A stretch of DNA of 64,000 bases from Gordonia sp. ABSL11-1 (GTDB lineage: Bacteria > Actinomycetota > Actinomycetes > Mycobacteriales > Mycobacteriaceae): contig NZ_JASXSI010000005.1 of assembly GCF_030315685.1 (NCBI RefSeq), positions 62,001 through 126,000 of the forward strand, given 5' to 3'. Positions 33,491-43,055 of the stretch are shown piece after piece. Each line of letters opens with the position of its first letter. The first letter of the stretch is position 1. Under the pieces are notes generated by a model. The model saw only the letters and a program-made list of their open reading frames with translations. It was not told the origin of the DNA and searched no databases. The translations under genes were made by a program, and so were the position numbers.

Positions 33491-33730
33491 ATGGCGCGAG
33501 TGGTGGTCGACGTGATGCCGAAGGCCGAGATCCTCGACCCTCAGGGCCAGGCGATCGTCGGGGCGCTGGGACGCCTCGGCTTCGCCGGTGTCGCCGACGT
33601 CCGGCAGGGCAAGCGTTTCGAGCTCGAGGTCGACGACTCCGTCGACGATGTCACGCTCGAGCGGATCGCCGAAGAACTCCTCACCAACACGGTGATCGAG
33701 AACTTCAACGTCTCCCGCGTCGCGGACTAG
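33491..33730 (+). CDS. purS: Phosphoribosylformylglycinamidine synthase, PurS subunit
   Basis: A 79-residue subunit that bridges PurL and PurQ in the FGAM synthase complex. [20 protein letters not shown] is the family N terminus, followed by [19 protein letters not shown] and [13 protein letters not shown]. It is followed after 11 bp by purQ, with which it forms an operon. purL is not in the window. Confidence 0.95.
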   Translation: MARVVVDVMPKAEILDPQGQAIVGALGRLGFAGVADVRQGKRFELEVDDSVDDVTLERIAEELLTNTVIENFNVSRVAD

Positions 33731-33741
33731 GGCGGTCGATC

Positions 33742-34422
33742 ATGAGTGCTCGTATCGGGGTGATCACGTTCCCGGGAACCCTCGACGACGTCGATGCGGT
33801 GCGCGCCGCGCGGATCGCGGGCGCCGAACCGGTGGAGCTGTGGCACGGCGACGCCGATCTGAAGAAGGTCGACGCGGTGGTCGTGCCCGGCGGCTTCTCC
33901 TACGGTGACTACCTGCGGGCCGGGGCGATCGCGCGATTCGCGCCGGTGATGGGATCGGTCCTCGAGGCGGCGGCCAAGGGCATGCCGGTCCTGGGGATCT
34001 GCAACGGTTTTCAGGTGCTGTGTGAGGCCGGCCTGCTGCCGGGGGCGTTGACCCGCAACGAAGGTCTGCATTTCCTCTGCCGCGACCAGTGGCTGAAGGT
34101 CGAGTCGAACACGACGGCGTGGACCAGTCGGTTCGAGTTGGGCGCCGAGATCCTCATCCCGCTCAAGTCAGGGGAAGGGCGGTACGTCGCCCCGGAACGC
34201 AAACTCGAGGAACTCGAGGGCGAGGGCCAGATCGTGTTCACCTATGCGGGCGGCAATCCCAACGGTTCCGCGCTCGACATCGCCGGCATCTCCAGTGCCG
34301 ACGGCCGAATAGTCGGGCTCATGCCGCATCCCGAGCATGCGACCGAGCCGCTCACCGGCCCGAGCGACGACGGTCTCGGACTCTTCTACTCCGTCATCGA
34401 CTCCGTGCTGGCCGCTGCCTGA
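33742..34422 (+). CDS. purQ: Phosphoribosylformylglycinamidine synthase, glutaminase subunit PurQ
   Basis: A 226-residue class I glutamine amidotransferase that feeds ammonia to Pur[21 protein letters not shown] starts the domain; [20 protein letters not shown], the nucleophile Cys in [20 protein letters not shown] and the His-Glu pair in GLMPHPEHA complete the triad. The next gene, for a membrane protein, starts within its stop codon (TGATG). Confidence 0.96.
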   Translation: MSARIGVITFPGTLDDVDAVRAARIAGAEPVELWHGDADLKKVDAVVVPGGFSYGDYLRAGAIARFAPVMGSVLEAAAKGMPVLGICNGFQVLCEAGLLPGALTRNEGLHFLCRDQWLKVESNTTAWTSRFELGAEILIPLKSGEGRYVAPERKLEELEGEGQIVFTYAGGNPNGSALDIAGISSADGRIVGLMPHPEHATEPLTGPSDDGLGLFYSVIDSVLAAA

Positions 34423-35093
34423 TGGTCTCGCTGATCATGGCGGCCATCGGTGCCGCCATGCTCTGCCTCTGCGTCCTCTCGCTTCGACTCATGCCCAGGG
34501 TCGGCTGGAGCGCCGCCGCAGTGGCGGTGATCCTCGCCGGCCTCGCCTACGACAACATCGCCGTCGCGATCGGCCGCTTCGTCGGCTACGGCGACGCCCT
34601 ACTGGCGATCAACATGCCGCGGTTCTGGATTCACGCCGTCTTCACCCCGCTGTTGATCATCGTCACCGGTGTGTTGGTCGGGCGGCTGGGCGCGGAGCAG
34701 GCGCGGACCCGCAACGTCGCGATCGGCGGCTGGGTGCTGGTCGCCATGTTGATCACCATCGGTGTCGTCGACGAGGGGGTGCGCGCCCGCCTGGTCCCTG
34801 AAGATGCCGGTGACGCACTGCGATACGTGAACGACGCCGTTTCGGGCCCGCCGTTGCCCGCCATCATCACCGTGCTCGCGGTGCTCGTGCTCGGCGTGGT
34901 GGCCTGGCGCTATGCGGGATTCCCGTGGCTCTTCGTCGGAGCATTGGTGATGTTGGTGGCCGCCGCAGCGGGCTCGTCGGTCCTCTGGGTCGGGAACCTC
35001 GGCGAGTTGGTGCTGATGAGTTCCGTTGTCGTGACCATGGCCGCGGTCGCTGGGGCGCACATTTCCGCGGCGCGTCCGGTCCGGCAGACTTGA
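34422..35093 (+). CDS. Seven-helix membrane protein, unknown function
   Basis: A 223-residue hydrophobic protein with about seven membrane segments: 1-20, 26-45, 66-87, 105-122, 144-165, 168-190 and 196-216. The segment [16 protein letters not shown] after helix 2 and [16 protein letters not shown] resemble uncharacterised actinobacterial membrane proteins next to purine genes, but I cannot name the family. The ATG overlaps the purQ stop by one base, so it is translated with purSQ. The M18 peptidase gene follows after 28 bp. Confidence 0.7.
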   Translation: MVSLIMAAIGAAMLCLCVLSLRLMPRVGWSAAAVAVILAGLAYDNIAVAIGRFVGYGDALLAINMPRFWIHAVFTPLLIIVTGVLVGRLGAEQARTRNVAIGGWVLVAMLITIGVVDEGVRARLVPEDAGDALRYVNDAVSGPPLPAIITVLAVLVLGVVAWRYAGFPWLFVGALVMLVAAAAGSSVLWVGNLGELVLMSSVVVTMAAVAGAHISAARPVRQT

Positions 35094-35121
35094 ACCGAGA
35101 TCCCCCACTGAGAGGGTGGCA

Positions 35122-36384
35122 ATGATCGAGACCAGCGCGACCGCCGAAGAACTCGGCACCTTCATCGACGCATCGCCGTCGCCGTTCCACGTGTGCGCGA
35201 CCGTGGCCGGGCACCTCGAGTCCGCCGGGTACACGCGGCTGTATGAGAACCACGAGTGGGCGTCGGCGACGGGGCGCACCTACGTGATCCGCGGCGGGTC
35301 GATCATCGCGTGGGATGCCGGTGACGGCAACGCGTTCCGGATCGTCGGCGGCCACACCGACAGCCCGAACCTGCGGCTCAAGCAGCACCCGGACCGTACC
35401 TCGGCCGGCATCGGCATGGTCGCACTCGAACCGTACGGGGGTGCGTGGCTCAACTCATGGCTGGACCGCGACCTCGGCCTTTCCGGACGCCTTGCCCATC
35501 GGATGGGCGCCGGCGTCGAGCATGTGCTCGTCCACGTCACCGAACCGGTGATCCGGGTGCCACAGTTGGCCATTCACCTCTCCGAGGACCGCAAGGGGGT
35601 CAGCCTCGACCCGCAACGGCACGTCGACGGCCTGTGGTCGGTGCGCGATTCGGGCCCCGGAGTTCTCGAGTGGGTTGCCTCGTATGCGGGGATCGTTCCC
35701 GACGCACTGCTGGGCTGGGAACTGATGACCCACGACGTCGCCCCGAGTCGGCTCATCGGTGCCGACGACGACCTGCTCAGCGCGCCACGGCTGGACAATC
35801 AGGGAACCTGCTACGCGGGCCTGCGTGCGCTTCTCGACGGCGCACCGTCGGTCGACACGCGGGTGCTCGCCCTGTTCGACCACGAGGAGGTGGGCAGCGG
35901 CTCGGAACGTGGCGCCGCCTCTGATTTCCTGTCCACGGTGATCGAGCGGATCGTGCTGGCGCGCGGCGGTTCTCGTGCCGACTTCCTGCAGGCCATGGCG
36001 GCGAGTGTGTGTCTGTCCGGTGACATGGCGCATGCCACCCACCCCAACTATCCGGACCGGCACGAGCCGTCACACCGCATCACGATCAACGGCGGGCCGG
36101 TGCTCAAGGTCAACCAGAACCTGCGGTACGCCTCGGATGCGATCGGCGAGGCGGTGTTCGCGGTCGCCTGCGACACCGCGGGGGTTCCCATGCAGCGCTA
36201 CACACATCGCGCGGACCTACCGTGCGGATCGACCATCGGACCGATCACGGCGGCCCGGACCGGGCTGTCGACGATCGACGTCGGCGCACCGCAGCTTGCG
36301 ATGCACAGTGCCCGAGAACTGATGGGCGCCGACGACATCCCGATGTATTCGGCTGCGCTGCAGGCGTTCTTGGGTGGCGGGTAG
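35122..36384 (+). CDS. M18 family aminopeptidase
   Basis: A 420-residue zinc aminopeptidase of the aspartyl aminopeptidase family. Metal ligands are in [15 protein letters not shown] (HTDSP), [13 protein letters not shown] (D), [19 protein letters not shown] (the E-E pair) and [20 protein letters not shown]. It removes N-terminal acidic or other residues from peptides. The mycobacterial counterpart lies in the same chromosomal area and is called pepC. ATG at 35122 is chosen over GTG 35116 because agaggg lies 5 nt before it. Confidence 0.93.
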   Translation: MIETSATAEELGTFIDASPSPFHVCATVAGHLESAGYTRLYENHEWASATGRTYVIRGGSIIAWDAGDGNAFRIVGGHTDSPNLRLKQHPDRTSAGIGMVALEPYGGAWLNSWLDRDLGLSGRLAHRMGAGVEHVLVHVTEPVIRVPQLAIHLSEDRKGVSLDPQRHVDGLWSVRDSGPGVLEWVASYAGIVPDALLGWELMTHDVAPSRLIGADDDLLSAPRLDNQGTCYAGLRALLDGAPSVDTRVLALFDHEEVGSGSERGAASDFLSTVIERIVLARGGSRADFLQAMAASVCLSGDMAHATHPNYPDRHEPSHRITINGGPVLKVNQNLRYASDAIGEAVFAVACDTAGVPMQRYTHRADLPCGSTIGPITAARTGLSTIDVGAPQLAMHSARELMGADDIPMYSAALQAFLGGG

Positions 36385-36465
36385 ATCTCGATCCCGGGGA
36401 TGTGCTGCTCCCGGACGCAGCGCTCGGTTCTCGCGCGGCTCCTCAGGGATCGGATGGTGCACGCC

Positions 36466-37785
36466 TCAGTTCGGCCGCAGCACCGTGATCGACGTGCCCT
36501 CGTGGACGACGATGTACCCGTCGACCGCCTCGGTCGAACCGATGACCGACCGTGTCCACGCAATGCGACCCGCGGCGGCGTCGATCCCGGTGATCTGATT
36601 GGTGTCGGCGAACACCAGTGTCGACTCCGACGATCCGACGCACTGCAGCTGATCGATGTTCGAATCGGGGGCATCGAGCGCGGGCGGCCCCATCGCGCCG
36701 ACCCGGGTGCCGTCGGCGAGGGTGTAGAAGATCCGCGATCGGTCCTTGAGCGCGAGGGCGACCATGTCACCGCAGGGTTTGGTGTTGGACTTGGACAGCT
36801 CCGGATCGGTGATCTGCCACAGCGCACCCTGTCGGGCCGGGTCACGGATCTCGTAGCGCCCCTGCGTCACCTGGACCTGGCTGTCCCCGGTACCGGTCAG
36901 AACCGGGAGGACCGAGGCGCCGTCGAGGACCCGCAATCCCGCGGACACCGAGACCGGTGATGTGCCCGGCACCCCGTCGTCGACGGCGTGGGTGGCGACG
37001 CGCTCTTTGCCGAACTCATTGTACTGCACGGTGATACCGGTCGGGTACGAGGCGATGGTGCACTGGCTGCAGGAGAGCAGATCCGCGCCGGTGGCCGGGT
37101 CGAGCACGAACCGGGTCCCGTCGGCTGTCGAGACGGTCAGCACCCCGTCGTCGCGGGCGGACGCCGTGGCGGCGGTCGCGAACGTGCGGGACCACACCTC
37201 CCGTCCCATCGGGTTGCGCAGCGTGACGCGGTAGCCCGCCTGATCGATGCGGAGGAAATCGGAACCCACGCCGACTACCTGTTTCGTGTCGTCCAGATCG
37301 GACGCCGACGACGGGGTTCCCTCACCGTCGATGAGGTAGAAGCCGTCGGGAACGCCACCGACCTTGATCGCGCACCCGACCTGTCCCTCGTCGTCGAGTC
37401 CGCAACCACCCAAGCCCGCCACGACCGGCTTGTCCCACAACGGTGTTCCGCTCTCCTCGTTCACCAGGAGGAAGGCCCGTCCGAGACCCGACGGGTAGCT
37501 CAACAGCCAGCGGTCCTGCCATGTGTCGACCACGTCGACACCCGCGTCGGCGCGATAGCCGGGGAGGGTGTCGCTGGACTGGGTCCAGGCGACGTCGGGT
37601 TCGTCGGCGTAGCCGCGCAGCTGCCCGTTCGCGTGTTCGGTCGACGTCCCCTCAGGGGTGCCGGTGGCGAGCACGATCCCGATCGCGGCGATCATCGCCG
37701 CGATGAGCACCATCGTGACGGTGCCGATGCCGAATGGAAGGCGCTGCACGACGCGGGCGAGCGAGGAACGGGCGGACATGGCCAT
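36466..37785 (-). CDS. Membrane-anchored PQQ-like beta-propeller protein
   Basis: A 439-residue protein with one N-terminal transmembrane segment (GIGTVTMVLIAAMIAAIGIV, about residues 19-40) and a large outside domain. Repeated strand patterns such as ESGTPLWDKPVVAG, MGREVWSRTFA and AAAGRIAWTRSVIGSTEAVDG have the W-x-x-x-x-G form of PQQ-type propeller blades. Four cysteines occur in pairs (GGCGLDDEGQVGC; SCSQC). The role is unknown; related propellers act as scaffolds or binding proteins at the envelope. Its ATG overlaps the stop of the AraC gene by one base (TGATG), so they share a transcript. Confidence 0.75.
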   Translation of the reverse strand: MAMSARSSLARVVQRLPFGIGTVTMVLIAAMIAAIGIVLATGTPEGTSTEHANGQLRGYADEPDVAWTQSSDTLPGYRADAGVDVVDTWQDRWLLSYPSGLGRAFLLVNEESGTPLWDKPVVAGLGGCGLDDEGQVGCAIKVGGVPDGFYLIDGEGTPSSASDLDDTKQVVGVGSDFLRIDQAGYRVTLRNPMGREVWSRTFATAATASARDDGVLTVSTADGTRFVLDPATGADLLSCSQCTIASYPTGITVQYNEFGKERVATHAVDDGVPGTSPVSVSAGLRVLDGASVLPVLTGTGDSQVQVTQGRYEIRDPARQGALWQITDPELSKSNTKPCGDMVALALKDRSRIFYTLADGTRVGAMGPPALDAPDSNIDQLQCVGSSESTLVFADTNQITGIDAAAGRIAWTRSVIGSTEAVDGYIVVHEGTSITVLRPN

Positions 37786-38735
37786 CAGTGAATCACGCGG
37801 GCGGCCCGTGCACGGTATGCGGCCGGACTGACGCCCCGGCTGCGTTTGAACGCGGCACTGAAGGCGAATGCGCTGCCGTAGCCGACCTCGTGTGCGATCG
37901 ATCCGAGAGAGCGACCACCGTCGGCCAGGAGGTCGGCGCCCGTCGACAACCGCCAGGTGGTCAGGTAGGTCATCGGGGGCTCTCCGACGAGGTCGGTGAA
38001 ACGCCGCGCCAACACCGCCCGCGACACGCCCGTCGCCGCAGCCAGGGACGCGACGGTCCACGGTTCCGCGATGTCGTTGTGCATCAGCCGAAGTACCTGT
38101 CCCACGACGGGATCGGAGTGAGCGCGATACCACTGGGAGGCCCGTACCGCACCGGACTCCATGGACTGCCGCAGCCCGGTGATGAGCAAGAGATCGAGCA
38201 GGCGGTTCAGCACGGCTTCCTGTGCGGGGGAGTCGCGCACGATCTCGTCCTCCATCAGGCCGACGAGCGGGTGATCGCTCAGGTGTACGAGGGTGATCCG
38301 GTCGAGCGCATCGAGCAACCGCCCGCTGACCTCGCCGCTCGAGTAGGTGCCGATCAGCATGATCGCCGCAGCGTCCCGGTCGTCGGCGCAGTTGCCCCAC
38401 GAGCGCACACCGAAGCACATGTCGTCGGCCACGCTGTGAATCCCGGTGGGGTCGAAGCAGTCCCCGTTGGCGTCGATCCGCGCCACCGGGTCGGTTCCGG
38501 GCTGATCGCCGATGGTGTACGGGTGCGTGCCGCGGATGAGTGCGACATCACCGGAGGCGACCCGGTGGCGGGTGCCGTCGTCGTAGGTCACGGTCGACGA
38601 GCCGCGCGTGACGGCGACGACGGTGAGCGGTGCGGTGTCCTCGATACGGACCGACCAGGGCGACCGCATCACCATCCGCAACATCATCGGGGTCTGCGCG
38701 CGGGGACCGTTGAGAAGGCTTCCGAGAGCGTCCAC
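37785..38735 (-). CDS. AraC family regulator with cupin-like sensor domain
   Basis: A 316-residue regulator. Residues 1-190 form a cupin-type (AraC_binding) sensor (PLTVVAVTRGSSTVTYDDG, RHRVASGDVALIRGTHPYTI). The C-terminal AraC domain has WTVASLAAATGVSRAVLARR, FTDLVGEPPMTYLTTWRLST, GSIAHEVGYGSAFAFSAAFK and RSRGVSPAAYR, both helix-turn-helix motifs intact. It is divergent from the NmrA-type gene at 38827, whose intergenic palindromes are likely its sites. GTG start at 38735. Confidence 0.88.
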   Translation of the reverse strand: MDALGSLLNGPRAQTPMMLRMVMRSPWSVRIEDTAPLTVVAVTRGSSTVTYDDGTRHRVASGDVALIRGTHPYTIGDQPGTDPVARIDANGDCFDPTGIHSVADDMCFGVRSWGNCADDRDAAAIMLIGTYSSGEVSGRLLDALDRITLVHLSDHPLVGLMEDEIVRDSPAQEAVLNRLLDLLLITGLRQSMESGAVRASQWYRAHSDPVVGQVLRLMHNDIAEPWTVASLAAATGVSRAVLARRFTDLVGEPPMTYLTTWRLSTGADLLADGGRSLGSIAHEVGYGSAFAFSAAFKRSRGVSPAAYRARAARVIH

Positions 38736-38755
38736 TCCGTGACCCTACCGTCGAG

Positions 38756-38803
38756 CGAGACGATCACGTATGGAATCGAGTTGATCAACCATGGATCGTC
38801 TCG
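38756..38803. promoter_or_regulatory. Operator-like palindromes between the AraC and NmrA genes
   Basis: CGAGACGATC (38756-38765) and GATCGTCTCG (38794-38803) are perfect inverted copies 28 bp apart. The perfect palindrome GTTGATCAAC (38780-38789) lies between them. Confidence 0.55.
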
Positions 38804-38826
38804 TCATCTCACGGTGGACTGAGGTC

Positions 38827-39714
38827 ATGACACACACTATCCCCACCACCCCCACCGAGAGCCTCACCGCAGCGGGCCCTGTCCTCGTCGTCGGCGCGAC
38901 CGGCAAGACCGGCTCGAGGGTCGCGAGACTCCTCGAAAGCCGCGGCCACGACATCCGCCGGGCCAGCCGGTCGAGTGACACCGTCGTCGACTGGACGGAC
39001 CGATCGACCTGGGCCCCGGCCCTCGTCGGCGCCGGACCCGTCTACCTCACCTATCAGCCCGACCTCATCGTGCCCGGGGCGACCGACGACATCGCCGAGT
39101 TCGTCCGTCTCACCGACGACGCCGGCATCCCGCGACTGGTTCTGCTGGCCGGGCGCGGCGAGTCCGAGGCCGACGCGGCCGCGCGTCTCGTACACGCGGC
39201 ACGAGCGGAGTCGACCGTGTTGTCGTGCGCGTGGTTCGATCAGAACTTCACCGAGGGTGGATTCGCGCCGGAGGTCACCGCAGGCTCCTTGACCCTGCCC
39301 GTCGGAGATGTCGGCGAACCCTTCATCGACGCCGACGACATCGCCGAGGTCGCAGTCGCGGCACTGCTCGACGTCACGTCCGACGGCGACAACCCGCACG
39401 CCGGCCGCACGTACGATCTCACCGGACCTCGCCTGCTCACGTTCGCCGAGGCCGCGGACGCCTTCGGGCGGGCCCGCGGTGCGGCCGTCGCCTTCACCGA
39501 GGTGTCGCCCGCGGACTATCGGGACCTGTTGCGGCAGTTCGACGTACCCGCGGCGGAGATCGAACTGTTGCTTGAGCTCTTCGGGACGCTGTTCGACGGT
39601 CGCAACGCGCACGTCTCCGATGACGTGCAGCGGGTACTCGGCCGGGCGCCGCACGACATCGCCGACGTCGCAGCGGCCGGGGCTTGTGCTGTCGCGCCGG
39701 AACCGGTGTCGTGA
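38827..39714 (+). CDS. NmrA-like NAD(P)-binding reductase or sensor
   Basis: A 295-residue atypical short-chain dehydrogenase of the NmrA/HSCARG type: VLVVGATGKTGSRVARLLES (GxxGxxG), then VDWTDRSTW, LVLLAGRGESEADAAARLV, LSCAWFDQNFTEG and FIDADDIAEVAVAAL, a pattern typical of NAD(P)H-binding family proteins. The catalytic Tyr-Lys pair is absent. The ATG at 38827 gives about 15 residues before the Rossmann strand; an earlier in-frame ATG lies at 38791 inside a palindrome. The DUF1772 gene overlaps its stop by one base. Probably controlled by the divergent AraC protein. Confidence 0.82.
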   Translation: MTHTIPTTPTESLTAAGPVLVVGATGKTGSRVARLLESRGHDIRRASRSSDTVVDWTDRSTWAPALVGAGPVYLTYQPDLIVPGATDDIAEFVRLTDDAGIPRLVLLAGRGESEADAAARLVHAARAESTVLSCAWFDQNFTEGGFAPEVTAGSLTLPVGDVGEPFIDADDIAEVAVAALLDVTSDGDNPHAGRTYDLTGPRLLTFAEAADAFGRARGAAVAFTEVSPADYRDLLRQFDVPAAEIELLLELFGTLFDGRNAHVSDDVQRVLGRAPHDIADVAAAGACAVAPEPVS

Positions 39715-40193
39715 TGAGTCAGCTCCGTGACACCGTCCTGGTCTTGGCGATCACCACGATGGGGCTGACCGCAGGCCTGTTCGCGGCGTTCGCCTACTCG
39801 GTGATGCCCGGACTGCAGCGCGCAGGCGCGCCGACGGCAGTCGCCTCGATGCAGCGCATCAACGTGGCGATCATCAACCCCGTGTTCGCGTTGGTCTTCG
39901 CCGGCGCCATCGTCTTCGGTGCCGTCGGGGTGGCGCTGTGGTGGGGTGACCCGATGCGGTGGTGGCTCGTCGCGGCCACGGTCCTGGCGGTTCTCGCGGT
40001 GCTCATCACGATGGGAATCAATATGCCGCTGAACAACCGGCTGGATGCGGCCGGAACGGTGTCGGCGGCCGATGCCCCGGCGGTCTGGGCGGAGTTCGTC
40101 CGACCGTGGGTGCAGTGGAACATCGTGCGCGCCGTCGTATCCACTGCGGGATTCGTGGTCGTGGCCATCGGCTTGCTGCAGACCCGCGCCTGA
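39714..40193 (+). CDS. DUF1772 membrane protein
   Basis: A 159-residue protein with four membrane helices. GLTAGLFAAFAYSVMPGLQR, NPVFALVFAGAIVFG, MGINMPLNNRL and WVQWNIVRAVVSTAGFV match DUF1772, a family that includes anthrone oxygenase-like proteins. The function in bacteria is unknown; it commonly accompanies NmrA-type reductases. Its ATG overlaps the reductase stop codon, so the two are coupled. Confidence 0.85.
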   Translation: MSQLRDTVLVLAITTMGLTAGLFAAFAYSVMPGLQRAGAPTAVASMQRINVAIINPVFALVFAGAIVFGAVGVALWWGDPMRWWLVAATVLAVLAVLITMGINMPLNNRLDAAGTVSAADAPAVWAEFVRPWVQWNIVRAVVSTAGFVVVAIGLLQTRA

Positions 40194-40207
40194 CCTTGTT
40201 CGACACA

Positions 40208-40246
40208 GGTTGCCGTGTGGTCCGGAATCCGGACCACACGGCAACC
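40208..40246. terminator. Bidirectional terminator between DUF1772 and QorB-like genes
   Basis: A near-perfect palindrome: 19-bp arms (40208-40226 and 40228-40246) around one base; in RNA a 16-bp stem with loop GGAATCC. It follows the DUF1772 stop by 14 bp and precedes the end of the converging gene. Confidence 0.85.
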
Positions 40247-40283
40247 CCGCGTGCGGCCATGTCTTCGCTCGGTGTGAACCGAC

Positions 40284-41150
40284 TCAGGGTGTGGCGACGA
40301 TCCCGTGCCGCACCACATCCCGGAACCCGGTTGCGGGCCGACCGAGGAGATCGACGAGGTCGGTCGAGTCGGAGTCGAGGGCGCCGACCGCGACACCTGC
40401 ATCGGAGTTCGCCAGGACGTCGGCGAACGGAGCGGGGACTCCGGCGCCGACGAGGGCGGCGGCGTAGTCGGACTCGGGCAGATCCTCGTACCGCACCGGC
40501 GTGCCGCTGACCTCGGTGAAGGTGGCCGCGATATCTGCGTAGGAGAGATGCTGCGGGCCCGCCAGTTCGAAGACCTGGCCGGCGTCGGCGGAGATCAATG
40601 CGGCAGCCGCCGCCTCGGCGTAGTCCGCCCGCGACGCCGGCGCGATCTCCCCCTCGCCCGCGCTTCCGTAGAACACGCCGCTCTCGATCGCAGCCGGCGC
40701 CGATGCGAGGTAGTTCTCGGAATACCAACCGTTGCGCAGCAGCACGACGGGAAGTCCGCTGTCAGCCAACAGTTTCTCGGTCGCGAGATGCTCGCCTGCC
40801 AGCTGCAGCGGTGATGTGTCCGCCCGCAGGATGCTGGTGTAGGCGACCAGGCCGACGCCGGCCGAGACGGCTGCGTCGATCACATTCGTGTGCTGCGGCA
40901 GGCGTTGGCCGACCTCGGAGCCCGAGACGAACAACAGACGGTCGACACCGGCGAACGCGGCCTCGAGCGCATCGCGGTCGGCGTAGTCGGCCACGCGTAC
41001 CGCGACGCCGGCGTCGGTGAGCTCGCTCGCCTTGTCGATGTCGCGTACCACCGCGACGATGTCGGCGGGTGCGACCGAGCGCCCGATGAGGGCACGGACG
41101 GCGTCGCCGCCGAGTCCGCCGGTGGCTCCGGTCACTGCATACACGGTCAT
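40284..41150 (-). CDS. QorB-like NAD(P)H-binding quinone reductase family protein
   Basis: A 288-residue NmrA-type protein close to E. coli QorB (YtfG): MTVYAVTGATGGLGGDAVRA, VADYADRDALEAAFAGVDRL, LFVSGSEVGQRLPQHTNVID, YTSILRADTSPLQLAGEHLA, LRNGWYSENYL and GPQHLSYADIAATF. QorB reduces quinones with NADPH, so a role in electrophile stress is likely. ATG at 41150 is preceded by GGAGAG. The divergent HxlR-type gene at 41263 is the likely regulator, as in the common qorB-hxlR arrangement. Confidence 0.87.
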   Translation of the reverse strand: MTVYAVTGATGGLGGDAVRALIGRSVAPADIVAVVRDIDKASELTDAGVAVRVADYADRDALEAAFAGVDRLLFVSGSEVGQRLPQHTNVIDAAVSAGVGLVAYTSILRADTSPLQLAGEHLATEKLLADSGLPVVLLRNGWYSENYLASAPAAIESGVFYGSAGEGEIAPASRADYAEAAAAALISADAGQVFELAGPQHLSYADIAATFTEVSGTPVRYEDLPESDYAAALVGAGVPAPFADVLANSDAGVAVGALDSDSTDLVDLLGRPATGFRDVVRHGIVATP

Positions 41151-41200
41151 GGGTCTCTCCTCTGCGTCGTTGTCACCGGATGAGCGGTGCTTCCCGGCCA

Positions 41201-41238
41201 TGGTGCACTTACTATTCGTATGGTGCAACCGTGACGGT
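41201..41238. promoter_or_regulatory. Candidate operator between QorB-like and HxlR genes
   Basis: TGGTGCA is repeated at 41201-41207 and 41221-41227, 20 bp apart, and ACCGTGACGGT (41228-41238) is a palindrome. This lies between the divergent genes. Confidence 0.4.
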
Positions 41239-41262
41239 AACCACATGCACAGGAGTTTGCGT

Positions 41263-41724
41263 ATGATGGGCGGCATGTCCGCAGCGCAGCCCGCACCGGA
41301 GCCGGGGTCAGACGAGGTCGATCAGGCCTTCGTCGCGGACGTCTTCGCCCGCGACTGCGCCTCACGCGACATCCTGCAGAACGTGACGAGCCGCTGGGGT
41401 CTCCTGGCGCTCGTCGCACTGGGTGAGAGCGACATGCGGTTCAATGCGCTACGCCGCCGGGTCGATGGCGTGAGCGAGCGGATGCTGTCGGTGACCCTCC
41501 AGGCCCTCGAGCGGGACGGTTTCGTGAATCGCTCCGTCCTGCAAGCAATCCCGCCCCGCGTGGAGTACTCACTCACCGACCTGGGGGCCGAGGTCGCCGC
41601 CCGACTCACCGGACTGATCGAGTTCGTCGAGGACCACGTCTCCGATGTCGCGGAATCCCGTGCGAGCCATGATGTCTCCGACTCCGACGGCTCGCCCCGG
41701 GCCCACCGCACTCAGAAGAGCTGA
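41263..41724 (+). CDS. HxlR family regulator
   Basis: A 153-residue winged helix regulator. CASRDILQNVTSRWGLLALV starts the HxlR domain (Cys at the usual redox position), followed by MRFNALRRRVDGVSERMLSV, TLQALERDGFVNRSVLQAIP and PRVEYSLTDLGAEVA. The conserved cysteine near the start of the domain is shared with thiol-sensing members such as YodB and HypR, which respond to quinones and disulfide stress. ATG 41263 is favoured by aggag 7 nt before it; ATGs at 41266 and 41275 are also possible. Its end overlaps the converging VOC gene by 13 bp. Confidence 0.87.
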   Translation: MMGGMSAAQPAPEPGSDEVDQAFVADVFARDCASRDILQNVTSRWGLLALVALGESDMRFNALRRRVDGVSERMLSVTLQALERDGFVNRSVLQAIPPRVEYSLTDLGAEVAARLTGLIEFVEDHVSDVAESRASHDVSDSDGSPRAHRTQKS

Positions 41725-43055
41725 CCCAGGTAGAACTCGGTGCCCTGGTCGTCGGCGCAGTGCGCCATCATCCCGTAGGCCTGCGTGTCCGGTTCGGTGA
41801 TGACACGACCGCCGGCGGACCGCAACCGTGCGAGGGCGGAGTCCATGTCGTCGACGTTCCACATCGGGACGGCCGCCGACCGCTCGGCGCCGCCGGCGAT
41901 GCCGATCTGGGGCCGCACATCGTCGACCTCCCACCCGTCGTCGATCCGCCCGCCGTGGAACGTCCACCCCAGCGCGGCACCGTAGAACGCGCGGAATCGA
42001 GCGCTGTCGGCCGTGTGCACCGTCAGATAGGACATCTCGCCCACTCCGCGGGGATGCTGATCCGGACGCCGTTCGTCGGAGGCGGGGACGTGGACGGAGA
42101 ACGCCACACCCTGATCGTCGACCGCGTCGACCACGCGCGTGCCGTCCCGGGACACCTCGCCGACGTCACCCGCGCTCCCTCCCGCCGCGACGATCGCGGC
42201 GCGCGCGGTCTCGAAGTCGTCGACGGCGTAGACACAGTAGAGAGTGTTCGATCCGTAGTCGCCGGCCTGCGAAATACCCAGGCGGTGACCGAGATTGGTG
42301 ACCTGTCGGGTGGACGGATCGTACTCCCAGCCGAGCACCGAGCCGTAGAACCGCACGGCGCGGTCGACGTCGGGCGTCTGCAGCGACATGTAGACGATGT
42401 CGCCGACGTGGATGCGGCCGGTCAGCGGCGCACCGGCCTTCGACGGCCCGGTCAGCATCCACCGATGCCCGAATGGATCGATGATGGTGCCGGTCCGCGT
42501 GCCATAGCCCTCATACGGTTCACGGGTGACCGAGGCGCCCGCGTTCCGGGCTGCGGCGACGGCCGCGTCGGTGTCGTCGACGGGGAGCATGAGGCTGACC
42601 GAGACGTGCCCGGGCTGTGGTCCGCGCAGGCCCATGTCCTCGAACTGATCGGCCACGTAGATGACACCGCCGCCGATCTCGAGTTCGGCATGACCGATGC
42701 GGCCGTCGTCCATGACGATCGGTTCACCCCGCAGGGTCGCGCCGAGATGGGCGACATACCAGTCGACGGCGGCGCGTGCCCCGTCGATGGTGAGGTAGGG
42801 CAACGCGCCCGGTCGTTCGACCGTGGGGGTGTCGGTGGTGTCGATCGTGCTGCTGATGTCGGTGGTGCTGATGTCGGTACTCATGACTACTCCTGTGGGC
42901 AGGGTCGCGCCGCGCTCGAGTCGGTCCCGCAACCTGTGCGCGAACTCGGCGTCGGGGGCGATCGGATCGGTCCAGCCTGGGGTGTCGGCGGCCCGCAGGG
43001 CGACGAACGGATCGGCCGGTGCGGCGCCGCGTTCGGTGCTGTTGTGCTCGCTCAT
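41712..43055 (-). CDS. Triple VOC-domain protein with ECF-associated N terminus
   Basis: A 447-residue protein with three glyoxalase/bleomycin-resistance (VOC) domains at about residues 75-190, 195-310 and 325-440. Signs are LPYLTIDGARAAVDWYVAHL, GHVSVSLMLPVDDTDAAVAA and FGHRWMLTGP in the first, DIVYMSLQTPDVDRAVRFYG in the second, and MSYLTVHTADSARFRAFYGA in the third. The first about 50 residues, with DPFVALRAADTPGWTDPIA and DAEFAHRLRDRLERGA, form a separate segment seen on proteins encoded next to certain ECF sigma genes. The ATG overlaps the sigma gene stop by 4 bp, with a strong gagaggggg upstream. Substrate and role are unknown. Confidence 0.85.
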   Translation of the reverse strand: MSEHNSTERGAAPADPFVALRAADTPGWTDPIAPDAEFAHRLRDRLERGATLPTGVVMSTDISTTDISSTIDTTDTPTVERPGALPYLTIDGARAAVDWYVAHLGATLRGEPIVMDDGRIGHAELEIGGGVIYVADQFEDMGLRGPQPGHVSVSLMLPVDDTDAAVAAARNAGASVTREPYEGYGTRTGTIIDPFGHRWMLTGPSKAGAPLTGRIHVGDIVYMSLQTPDVDRAVRFYGSVLGWEYDPSTRQVTNLGHRLGISQAGDYGSNTLYCVYAVDDFETARAAIVAAGGSAGDVGEVSRDGTRVVDAVDDQGVAFSVHVPASDERRPDQHPRGVGEMSYLTVHTADSARFRAFYGAALGWTFHGGRIDDGWEVDDVRPQIGIAGGAERSAAVPMWNVDDMDSALARLRSAGGRVITEPDTQAYGMMAHCADDQGTEFYLGQLF